DNA of 9,857 nucleotides from an uncultured Ruminococcus sp. (GTDB lineage Bacteria > Bacillota > Clostridia > Oscillospirales > CAG-272). The number at the start of each line of letters is the position of its first letter. The stretch's first letter is position 1. Made by a program: the position numbers and the translations under genes. A model generated the notes under the pieces. It saw only the letters and a list, made by a program, of their open reading frames with translations. It was not told the DNA's origin and ran no database searches. Shown here one piece after another: positions 1-5,725 of the stretch. The stretch spans positions 1 to 9,857 of the forward strand of contig CACXBN010000082.1 of NCBI GenBank assembly GCA_902765885.1. Direction: 5' to 3'.

Positions 1-11
1 TGAAAAAAACA

Positions 12-58
12 TAAAAAAAGAAGCCGGAAGATCAGTGAAATAATGATCTTTCGGCTTT
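12..58 (-). terminator. Rho-independent terminator of guaB
   Basis: A 14-bp stem pairs 21-34 with 44-57 around a 9-nt loop. It has one imperfect pair (27/51), which is G-U if read on the plus strand and C-A if read on the minus strand. Read on the minus strand the stem is followed by a run of seven T (complement of 13-19), and it lies 18 nt past the guaB stop. A weaker T run at 62-66 follows on the plus side, so it may also stop transcription coming from the left of the window. Confidence 0.88.
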
Positions 59-75
59 CTGTTTTTACCAAACAA

Positions 76-1551
76 CTATTGTATCTGAACACTGTAGTTA
101 GGAGCTTCTTTAGTGATGTTAATATCATGCGGATGAGATTCTCTCAGACCGTTTCCTGACATCTTCACAAACCTTCCGTTTACTTTAAGCTCCTCTATCG
201 TTGCTGTGCCGCAATACCCCATACCTGCTCTGAGTCCTCCCATAAGCTGGAAAACGGTATCGGCAAGCGGGCCTTTGTATGGAACTCTTCCTTCAACGCC
301 TTCAGGTACAAGTTTTCTTGCATTCTCCTGGAAGTACCTGTCCTTTGACCCCTTTTCCATAGCTGCAAGAGAGCCCATTCCGCGGTAAACTTTGAATTTT
401 CTTCCCTGATATATTTCAGATTCACCCGGAGATTCCTCACATCCTGCAAACAGCGAACCTATCATGATCGCATTTGCGCCGGCTGCTATCGCCTTCGGAA
501 GATCGCCGCTGTATTTGATTCCGCCGTCCGCAATAACGGGTATGCCGGCTTCACATGCAACTTCATAAGCATTCATTATAGCGCTTATCTGTGGAACGCC
601 TATACCTGCAACAACACGTGTGGTGCATATGGAGCCCGGACCGATACCGACCTTTATCGCATCAGCACCTGCTGAAATAAGATCTCGAGCTGCTTCCGAT
701 GTTGCTATGTTTCCGGCTATCAGCTGGCATTCAGGATATTTTTCTTTAACTTTTTCAATACACCTGAGAATGTTTTGTGAGTGACCGTGTGCAGAATCAA
801 GCACCAGAGCATCGGCTCCCGCTGCTATAAGAGCACCGGCGCGGTCGGTGACATCCTTTGTCACGCCTATTGCCGCTCCGCAAAGAAGTCTTCCCTTTTC
901 ATCTTTAGCGGAATTAGGATATTTATCTGCTTTCTCGATGTCTTTTATAGTAATAAGGCCGCACAGCTTATATTCCGAATCAACTATCGGGAGTTTTTCT
1001 ATTTTATTATGCCTCAGGATCTCTCTGGCCTGTTCAAGTGTTGTTCCAACAGGGACGGTAACAAGATTCTTTTTGGTCATGACTTCATCTATTCTGACAT
1101 TGAAGTCATCCATGAATCTGAGATCACGGTTTGTTATGATGCCGACAAGGACTCCGTTATCGTTGCAGATCGGAACTCCGGAAATCTTATATTTTCCCAT
1201 GAGAGCATCTGCCTCGTAAACATAATTGTCAGGATGCAGGAAAAACGGATCTGTGATTACGCCGTTCTCACTTCTTTTGACTTTCTCGACCTGTTCACAC
1301 TGCTGGTCTATGGTCATATTTTTGTGAATAATACCTATCCCGCCTTCCCTGGCCATTGCTATTGCAAGCGCCGATTCGGTTACTGTATCCATAGCAGCAC
1401 TCATAAGAGGTATATTCAGAGATATTTTCTTTGTAAGCTGCGTTTTCAGCGAAACAGTATTGGGCAGAACGTCACTTTTGGCCGGAATAAGCAGCACATC
1501 ATCAAAAGTAAGTCCTTCGTATGCAATTTTGCTCTCGATTATTCTACTCAT
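76..1551 (-). CDS. guaB: IMP dehydrogenase (GuaB)
   Basis: IMP dehydrogenase is the NAD-dependent enzyme that oxidises IMP to XMP, the committed step of guanine nucleotide synthesis in the cytoplasm. The 491-residue length is normal for the bacterial enzyme. The N-terminal barrel start has the family pattern LTFDDVLLIP (14-23) and the segment around MSAAMDTVTE (50-59). A pair of CBS domains, the nucleotide-sensing Bateman module, covers roughly 95-205. The barrel then resumes with DSAHGHS (252-258), the catalytic loop GPGSICTTR with Cys309, the phosphate-binding ADGGIKYSGD (341-350), YRGMG (389-393), and the flap EGVEGRVPYKG (417-427). The ATG is preceded by a purine-rich AGGGAGGGG Shine-Dalgarno. 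It is transcribed alone, divergently from the isomerase gene at 1816, and ends at a strong hairpin terminator. All catalytic landmarks are intact, so I expect a functional enzyme. Confidence 0.98.
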   Translation of the reverse strand: MSRIIESKIAYEGLTFDDVLLIPAKSDVLPNTVSLKTQLTKKISLNIPLMSAAMDTVTESALAIAMAREGGIGIIHKNMTIDQQCEQVEKVKRSENGVITDPFFLHPDNYVYEADALMGKYKISGVPICNDNGVLVGIITNRDLRFMDDFNVRIDEVMTKKNLVTVPVGTTLEQAREILRHNKIEKLPIVDSEYKLCGLITIKDIEKADKYPNSAKDEKGRLLCGAAIGVTKDVTDRAGALIAAGADALVLDSAHGHSQNILRCIEKVKEKYPECQLIAGNIATSEAARDLISAGADAIKVGIGPGSICTTRVVAGIGVPQISAIMNAYEVACEAGIPVIADGGIKYSGDLPKAIAAGANAIMIGSLFAGCEESPGESEIYQGRKFKVYRGMGSLAAMEKGSKDRYFQENARKLVPEGVEGRVPYKGPLADTVFQLMGGLRAGMGYCGTATIEELKVNGRFVKMSGNGLRESHPHDINITKEAPNYSVQIQ

Positions 1552-1631
1552 TTTCCCCTCCCTTTAAGAACCATCACGATTTATTGCCTGAAAATAATCA
1601 TGTCATCTATCCGTTTATGATTATTTTTTTG

Positions 1632-1660
1632 ATTATAAATTATAATATGACAAAAATCAA
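1632..1660 (-). promoter_or_regulatory. Sigma-A type promoter of guaB
   Basis: On the minus strand a -35 box TTGATT (complement of 1655-1660) is separated by 17 bp from a perfect -10 box TATAAT (complement of 1632-1637). This predicts a start of transcription near 1625 and a leader of about 75 nt before the ATG at 1551. The leader shows no riboswitch-like fold that I can recognise. A second TATAAT at 1639-1644 lacks a matching -35. Confidence 0.75.
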
Positions 1661-1714
1661 TCCAAATATTGATATAATCCGAAATCATATGCTCGGCTTA
1701 TATATTAGATAATA

Positions 1715-1743
1715 TTGATTTTGGCTTTTTCATAATATATAAT
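1715..1743 (+). promoter_or_regulatory. Sigma-A type promoter of the isomerase gene
   Basis: TTGATT at 1715-1720 and TATAAT at 1738-1743 are separated by exactly 17 bp. The predicted start of transcription is near 1750, giving a leader of about 66 nt. Within that leader is a small possible hairpin (AGGCG at 1754-1758 with CGCCT at 1770-1774), too weak to call as a regulator. The boxes are the same as those of the divergent guaB promoter, with about 54 bp between the two -35 elements. Confidence 0.72.
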
Positions 1744-1801
1744 TACAACTGTCAGGCGATTTTTCTTACCGCCTACCATAAGTTAAGTATATTATTATTG
1801 C

Positions 1802-1807
1802 AGGAGG
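1802..1807 (+). promoter_or_regulatory. Ribosome binding site fixing the isomerase start
   Basis: A perfect AGGAGG sits 8 nt before the ATG at 1816. The longest open frame begins earlier at a TTG (1798), but that start lies upstream of the binding site and would place the site inside the gene. ATG 1816 is therefore the better start. Confidence 0.85.
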
Positions 1808-1815
1808 ACGTTATA

Positions 1816-2640
1816 ATGTCATTACCAATCGCAGTTCAGGTGTATTCAATTCGTGACGTAGCTGAAAGTGATTTAGTAGGAACCTTCAGAAAAGTCAAGG
1901 AAATGGGATATGACGGAGTAGAACTCGCAGGGCTTTACGGCTATACTCCGGATTACATCAAGGGAGTATGCGATGCGCTGGGACTCAATCCTATCTCAGC
2001 CCATGTTCCGCTTGTTGACATGCTTGCAGATCCTGATGGAGTATTCGCGGATTACCAAAAAATCGGATGTAAATACGTTGCTGTTCCCTATGTTACCGAG
2101 GAACGCAGACCCGGAGCCGCAAATTTCTATTCTACCATAGAAGAAATAGATAAGCTCGGTGCAAAAGCAAAAGAATACGGTATCACTCTCCTGTATCATA
2201 ACCATGATTTCGAATTCAAAGAAATAGACGGTGTTCACGGACTCGATATCATTTATGACAGAATCTCTCCGGATCACCTCCAGACAGAACTTGACACATG
2301 CTGGGTCAACATCGGAGGAGAGGATCCTGCAGCTTACATACGCAAATATACAGGCCGTGCTCCCGTTGTTCACCTTAAGGATTTTAACATAAGCGGAAAA
2401 CTTCCCAAACATCTCTATGCATTAATAGGCCTGGATGATGAAAAAGAAGATGATGAGCCATCCACATTCGAATTCAGACCATGCGGACACGGTATGCAGG
2501 ATATGCCGGGTATACTGGAAGCTTCAAAAGATGCAGGTGCAAAATGGGTTGTTGTTGAACAGGACGAACCTTCCATGGGTCTTTCAAGGCTTGAATCCAT
2601 AAAAGCAAGTATCGATTATCTGAAATCTATAGAGTGGTAA
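1816..2640 (+). CDS. Sugar phosphate isomerase/epimerase family protein
   Basis: This 274-residue protein belongs to the xylose-isomerase-like TIM-barrel group (AP endonuclease 2 fold), which includes IolE-type dehydratases, hydroxypyruvate isomerases and ketose epimerases. The barrel is visible from end to end: QVYSIRD near the N-terminus, GYDGVELAG (31-39), SAHVP (62-66), LLYHNHDFEF (125-134), QTELDTCWV (156-164), PVVHLKDF (183-190), EFRPCGHG (219-226) and WVVVEQDE (244-251). By analogy with the family the divalent metal ligands would be Glu133, Asp160, His186 and Glu248, all present. An acidic insertion (about 207-215) lies between two late barrel strands. No signal peptide is present, so it is cytosolic. 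No kinase, dehydrogenase or transporter gene is adjacent, so the sugar substrate cannot be inferred from context. The family assignment is firm and the reaction is open. Confidence 0.9.
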   Translation: MSLPIAVQVYSIRDVAESDLVGTFRKVKEMGYDGVELAGLYGYTPDYIKGVCDALGLNPISAHVPLVDMLADPDGVFADYQKIGCKYVAVPYVTEERRPGAANFYSTIEEIDKLGAKAKEYGITLLYHNHDFEFKEIDGVHGLDIIYDRISPDHLQTELDTCWVNIGGEDPAAYIRKYTGRAPVVHLKDFNISGKLPKHLYALIGLDDEKEDDEPSTFEFRPCGHGMQDMPGILEASKDAGAKWVVVEQDEPSMGLSRLESIKASIDYLKSIEW

Positions 2641-2674
2641 TCTCTGATAATATGATAATATCAAATCAACTTAA

Positions 2675-2711
2675 TGTCTTAAGTATGTGGCTGTATGCCA
2701 CACATTAGACA
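2675..2711 (+). other. Imperfect hairpin in the 3' region of the isomerase transcript
   Basis: A core stem TGTGGC (2686-2691) pairs with GCCACA (2697-2702) around a 5-nt loop. It is extended outward, with a mismatch and a bulge, by TGTCT (2675-2679) pairing with AGACA (2707-2711). No T run follows, so it is not a standard terminator by itself. It sits 34 nt past the stop and just before the real terminator, where it could protect the 3' end or be a decayed terminator. Confidence 0.45.
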
Positions 2712-2716
2712 ATTAT

Positions 2717-2769
2717 AAGGTGTATGGTAATGTGTTTATTCATTGACATACACCTTTTATATTTTTTAA
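2717..2769 (+). terminator. Rho-independent terminator of the isomerase gene
   Basis: A perfect 10-bp stem AAGGTGTATG (2717-2726) / CATACACCTT (2747-2756) is extended by an inner AATG/CATT pairing. It is followed by a T-rich tail TTTTATATTTTTT (2755-2767). It lies about 77 nt past the stop codon. Confidence 0.85.
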
Positions 2770-2833
2770 TGAGGATAAGCCGATGACACTTACATAAAGA
2801 TTTTTAAATACATATCAGTGCCGACTTAAGGAG

Positions 2834-3037
2834 TTAAACAAAAAAGGCTTCGAAGCACACAACAGTGCTCCTGTCATTGCTTATGACAGTCACATCCGAA
2901 CCGCTCACCATATCTTCTTTCGGAAATCCGTTCAGCGATGTATAGTATGCAACAAAGGAGGTTTCTGTTTGCTTCAAATGTATAATTCTTTCTTGCATAC
3001 AAATGCAGGACCCCAAGTTAGGGCCCTGCTTAAACAT
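2834..3037 (-). CDS. Doubtful small ORF, 67 codons, possible gene remnant
   Basis: This open frame starts 13 nt after the stop of the SLH protein gene and runs the same way. I do not recognise the product. Its last 45 or so residues (FVAYYTSLNGFPKEDMV, then DVTVISNDRSTVVCFEAFFV) alternate polar and hydrophobic residues like beta strands and read more like real protein than a random frame. This suggests either a small protein or the C-terminal remnant of a lost gene. Against it, the ribosome binding site before either possible Met is poor, a GC-rich hairpin lies across its first codons, and a terminator-like element overlaps its last codons. No signal peptide or transmembrane segment is present. 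Confidence 0.25.
   Translation of the reverse strand: MFKQGPNLGSCICMQERIIHLKQTETSFVAYYTSLNGFPKEDMVSGSDVTVISNDRSTVVCFEAFFV
2837..2871 (-). terminator. Possible terminator for minus-strand transcripts
   Basis: On the minus strand a 7-bp stem with one G-U pair is formed by the complement of 2865-2871 and that of 2852-2858, with a 6-nt loop. A run of six T (complement of 2840-2845) follows after a 6-nt gap. The gap weakens the call. A 10-bp palindrome, GCTTCGAAGC at 2848-2857, overlaps it. It could end a transcript carrying the SLH gene and the small ORF. Confidence 0.4.
3001..3029 (-). terminator. GC-rich hairpin after the SLH gene, possible terminator
   Basis: GCAGG (3005-3009) pairs with CCTGC (3025-3029), and after one mismatch CCC (3011-3013) pairs with GGG (3021-3023), leaving a 7-nt loop. 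It lies 22 nt past the SLH gene stop. On the minus strand only a short ATTTGT tail follows, so termination may be weak. Confidence 0.45.
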
Positions 3038-3050
3038 TTCACCGATCTAT

Positions 3051-5495
3051 TCAGTTTTCAGGCGGCCAGTTATATCCCACTGTGTACTGAAGCATCATCA
3101 CCGTGCAGTAGCGCGGGCAGTCGATCTTCGGGTCGGTATCGAGACCGGTAAAGTCCTGAAGTCCTATGTCATGTACCCACCATCCTGCAGGCTCATACCA
3201 TCCGTCGTCGCCGATGCCCAGGGTCCTGAAAAGGAAAGTAGCCATATGTGCGGTGGAAAGTGTCCCGTCAGGATTGAAGTGAGTGCTGTCGACTCCCTTT
3301 GTGATGCCGTTCTCCACAGCCCACTGCACTGCCTTTTTGTAGTAGCCAGCGTTCAGATCGACAAACTTTGACTGCTCAGGGTCTCCTTCGGGTTCCGGAC
3401 ATCCGAGAGCTCTCCACAGAAATGTCACCGCCTGACCGCGTGTAACGGTGTCATATGGTCCGAACAGTGTCGCGGTCTTTCCCGTGGTAACCTGAGGATC
3501 CGTAAAGTATGCCCAGCATACCGAATTGTAGAATTTGTCTTCGGGGTACACGTCTGTGAATGGAAGTATGCTCCCTTCAGGAGCACCTTCGGGAGGAGTT
3601 ATGACGGTTTCATCTGTATCTTCAGGTGATTCTGTTTCTTCCGATGGGATATATTCGCCGATCATATCTTTCGTAAATTTGAATTCCGGAGAAGTGACAG
3701 TGTATGTGTCGTTCTTTCCTGCTCTGTATTCCAGTTCAATACAATATGTTGCATCTTCCATGCCTTCTTCGGGAAGTTCCGTGAACCAGAGCAGGTAATG
3801 ATTGTATCCGCTGTAATCCGGCTGAAGGAAATTGAGGCCCTCAATCTTGTGCCAGATTTCGCCTTTAAGCCACCAGAGAGACCATTCCATGAGATCTTCC
3901 GGATGGCTATAATTGAAGAGTGCGTATGCCGACGACTCACCGGGAATACTCGGAAATGTTTCAGGACCGTATGTAAATCCGTGATCGGAGTAGTCAAGCC
4001 ATTCTATTTTGAAAGTATCTGAAATAAGGTTAATGTCTCCAAACGATGCTACCAGCTGGTATGTGCAGACTTCCGCTTTATCATTGGTCGGAATCTGGAC
4101 CTTGTAGTAATTTTCTTCACCGCTGACCGGCTGCCAGATAGCATTTTTTACCTCGTTCCAGATGTAGTAGTCCTGGCCGTTCCTTATTGTACGGACGTAT
4201 TTCTGGAGCTTGATGGAGTCGGGCTTCATGTTGGTCTGAAGATAGACAACGCCCGATTTGTTGAGGAGAACCGTGCTGTCCTCCAGGGCAGTCTCATAAA
4301 TATCCGGCCCAGGCGTAATTGTGACCTCATGTGGCCAGCCTACGTCCTCGAGATCCTTCTTCTCGGGGTCCACCTTCGTTCCTTCGATGTACATCTTGGC
4401 GCCATTCAGAAGTATCCGGCTGATCTTTATGTCCTTCATCTTGTCGTTCAGCCCCCACATGTCAAAATCGTTGTTCCACCATGTGTTCTGGGTACTGCAC
4501 AGCATGATGCCGCCTTTGTATGTTCCCCCGTTAAGGATCGGCAGGCTGAATTCATAGCCGACTCCGGAAGTGTACCAGTAGTAGTATACGGCAAAACGTT
4601 CACCGTCGAAGGTACCGTTGTTTATACGCAAATTAGACAGGGCGTAGCTGTCAGTAATGCCAAGGTCGGATATGTAGCGTGCCCCGTAGTCAGTGCCCTT
4701 GTCGCCGGCGGTCCTCATGGCCTTGAAATGGCCGTTGTTTATAACGGTTATGCAGTCTTCGATGCCCACGGCCGAGCGCGTATAGGGAGTGATGGCCTCA
4801 TTCCAGAGAAGGGCACCGTTTGCGTCCTCGTAGCGTTTGTAGGGGTCCAGAGGATGGCCCCATTTTTCGCTATCCGTGTGGAGGGTGTATTCGCCACCGT
4901 CGATGTAGACTCTGACTTTCTGATCATTGTAGGGCGTTTCCTCCACGGAATATCTCGTATAACCGTCCCTGAGGGAGAAGCCGTGTATGAGAAGAGCGGT
5001 GGTCGGTCCGTCAATATATGTATAAGCGTCGAGACTGACGCCTCCGCCTCCCTGGGAGTCTACGATGCGGAAATACAGATCTTTGTACAGTCCGTAGGAC
5101 ATGCGCACGTTAAGGCAAGTCCAGTTATGGTTGTCTGCGTTATTTGGCGCAGTGATGTATCCGCGTATCTTATGACCGTTCAGGTCCAGGATTACTGACT
5201 TGTAGCAGTCCATTATGATGAGGGTCTGGCGGTCCTTGTTTGTATAGGCGTTTGAGACCTCGATGTCGCTCATCAGACGTATGAACACCGGTCTTGCATC
5301 ATAACGGACAGGAGTGGCATCTTCAAGTTCTTTTGCGGTAGATACCTCGATATAATCCCAGCCCTCCGGGACTTCAACGTTCTCCGTCTTGTACGTCGTT
5401 CCGGCAGCGGCCGCAGGTACAGAGAGCAGGCCTGACAGAAACACTGTTGCCACCATCAAGACGCAGAGAATGAGACCTATCATTTTCTTTCTCAT
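3051..5495 (-). CDS. Secreted beta-helix-like surface protein with C-terminal SLH repeats
   Basis: This is an 814-residue exported protein predicted to sit on the cell wall; its function is unknown. Residues 1-31 form a Sec signal peptide (basic start, long hydrophobic core, AAA-AG type cleavage region). Residues of about 50-395 carry recurring strand-plus-turn units such as VILDLNGHKI, VYIDGGEYTL, VINNGHF, RINNGTFDG, ILNGGTYKGG and ILLNGAKMYI, typical of right-handed parallel beta-helix proteins that bind or cleave polysaccharides. Residues 400-610 look like one or two Ig-like beta sandwiches. An acidic linker at 612-640 leads to two clear SLH motifs (about 645-698 and 710-760), each ending in a TFLWR or TFLFR helix. 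A shortened third motif covers about 765-806. SLH domains bind secondary cell wall polymer. I see no recognisable catalytic set, so an adhesin or binding role is as likely as a lyase. Ten cysteines remain after signal removal. The ATG has AAGGAG 9 nt upstream. The gene has its own promoter downstream of the pullulanase terminator. Confidence 0.85.
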   Translation of the reverse strand: MRKKMIGLILCVLMVATVFLSGLLSVPAAAAGTTYKTENVEVPEGWDYIEVSTAKELEDATPVRYDARPVFIRLMSDIEVSNAYTNKDRQTLIIMDCYKSVILDLNGHKIRGYITAPNNADNHNWTCLNVRMSYGLYKDLYFRIVDSQGGGGVSLDAYTYIDGPTTALLIHGFSLRDGYTRYSVEETPYNDQKVRVYIDGGEYTLHTDSEKWGHPLDPYKRYEDANGALLWNEAITPYTRSAVGIEDCITVINNGHFKAMRTAGDKGTDYGARYISDLGITDSYALSNLRINNGTFDGERFAVYYYWYTSGVGYEFSLPILNGGTYKGGIMLCSTQNTWWNNDFDMWGLNDKMKDIKISRILLNGAKMYIEGTKVDPEKKDLEDVGWPHEVTITPGPDIYETALEDSTVLLNKSGVVYLQTNMKPDSIKLQKYVRTIRNGQDYYIWNEVKNAIWQPVSGEENYYKVQIPTNDKAEVCTYQLVASFGDINLISDTFKIEWLDYSDHGFTYGPETFPSIPGESSAYALFNYSHPEDLMEWSLWWLKGEIWHKIEGLNFLQPDYSGYNHYLLWFTELPEEGMEDATYCIELEYRAGKNDTYTVTSPEFKFTKDMIGEYIPSEETESPEDTDETVITPPEGAPEGSILPFTDVYPEDKFYNSVCWAYFTDPQVTTGKTATLFGPYDTVTRGQAVTFLWRALGCPEPEGDPEQSKFVDLNAGYYKKAVQWAVENGITKGVDSTHFNPDGTLSTAHMATFLFRTLGIGDDGWYEPAGWWVHDIGLQDFTGLDTDPKIDCPRYCTVMMLQYTVGYNWPPEN

Positions 5496-5533
5496 TTTTC
5501 AAATCTCCTTGCTTAATACAACAATTCAACTAG

Positions 5534-5562
5534 ATTATAACGGTATTCCATCTTTTGTGCAT
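5534..5562 (-). promoter_or_regulatory. Probable promoter of the SLH protein gene, weak -35
   Basis: A perfect TATAAT (complement of 5534-5539) predicts a start near 5527 and a leader of about 31 nt. At the standard 17-bp spacing the -35 position (5557-5562) reads ATGCAC, a poor match to TTGACA. A promoter with a strong -10 and a poor -35 often depends on an activator. Confidence 0.5.
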
Positions 5563-5578
5563 CAGCCATGAGGCTGAT
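5561..5578. promoter_or_regulatory. Perfect inverted repeat at the SLH gene promoter, candidate operator
   Basis: ATCAGCC (5561-5567) and GGCTGAT (5572-5578) are exact inverted copies separated by ATGA. The element begins inside the -35 position of the SLH gene promoter and extends upstream. That placement suits a dimeric regulator, and an activator would fit the weak -35. On the plus strand it is followed by TTTT and could be read as a short hairpin terminator, but no plus-strand gene leads into it. Confidence 0.45.
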
Positions 5579-5605
5579 TTTGCTTAAGAACAGGGAAAAA
5601 ACATG

Positions 5606-5647
5606 CAATTCAATACCGTGATAAGGAAAAACAAATCAATTGAATTG
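5606..5647. repeat. 9-bp perfect inverted repeat between pullulanase and SLH genes
   Basis: CAATTCAAT at 5606-5614 and ATTGAATTG at 5639-5647 are exact inverted copies with 24 bp between them. They lie between the pullulanase terminator and the SLH gene promoter. The arms are AT-rich, so chance is a real possibility. Confidence 0.35.
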
Positions 5648-5663
5648 GCTCGTTTAAAGCAAG

Positions 5664-5704
5664 TGAAAAACCGGGATTACAGTAAATGTAGCCCCGGTAT
5701 TTTT
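5664..5704 (-). terminator. Rho-independent terminator of the pullulanase gene
   Basis: The stem ACCGGG (5670-5675) / CCCGGT (5693-5698) is extended by an inner TACA/TGTA pairing (5678-5681 with 5687-5690). On the minus strand it is followed by TTTTTC, and on the plus strand by ATTTTT, so it may work in both directions. It lies 27 nt past the pullulanase stop. Confidence 0.85.
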
Positions 5705-5725
5705 CTGTTCAGTATACACCCTCGT

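Noticed and set aside
781..1620. 279-codon plus-strand open frame opposite guaB
   Set aside because: It lies almost wholly antisense to an unmistakable guaB, is rich in Cys, Ser and Ile in no domain-like pattern, and has no ribosome binding site.
1552..1631. Purine riboswitch in the guaB leader
   Set aside because: The leader is about 75 nt, AT-rich, and shows no three-way junction or terminator alternative.
1754..1774. Hairpin in the isomerase leader as a possible riboswitch
   Set aside because: Only 5 bp of stem, no conserved aptamer features, and the leader is too short for known classes.
1798..1815. Six-codon N-terminal extension of the isomerase from TTG 1798
   Set aside because: The AGGAGG lies inside this stretch and positions ATG 1816 as the start.
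2778..2830. Weak inverted similarity between AAGCCGATGACACT and AGTGCCGACTT
   Set aside because: Needs a 3-base gap and mismatches; no supporting context.
2954..3151. Plus-strand frame with TTG start at 2969 preceded by AAAGGAGG
   Set aside because: The ribosome binding site match is good, but the 60-codon frame runs antisense into the SLH gene, has low-complexity Ser/Arg at its end and no promoter I can see. Judged a chance site.
3662..3997. 111-codon minus-strand frame within the SLH gene
   Set aside because: Out-of-frame shadow of the larger coding region with no start signal.
4329..5198. 289-codon plus-strand open frame opposite the SLH protein gene
   Set aside because: It mirrors the GC-rich beta-helix part of the real gene, where stop codons are rare on the opposite strand. 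No start signal or domain is visible.
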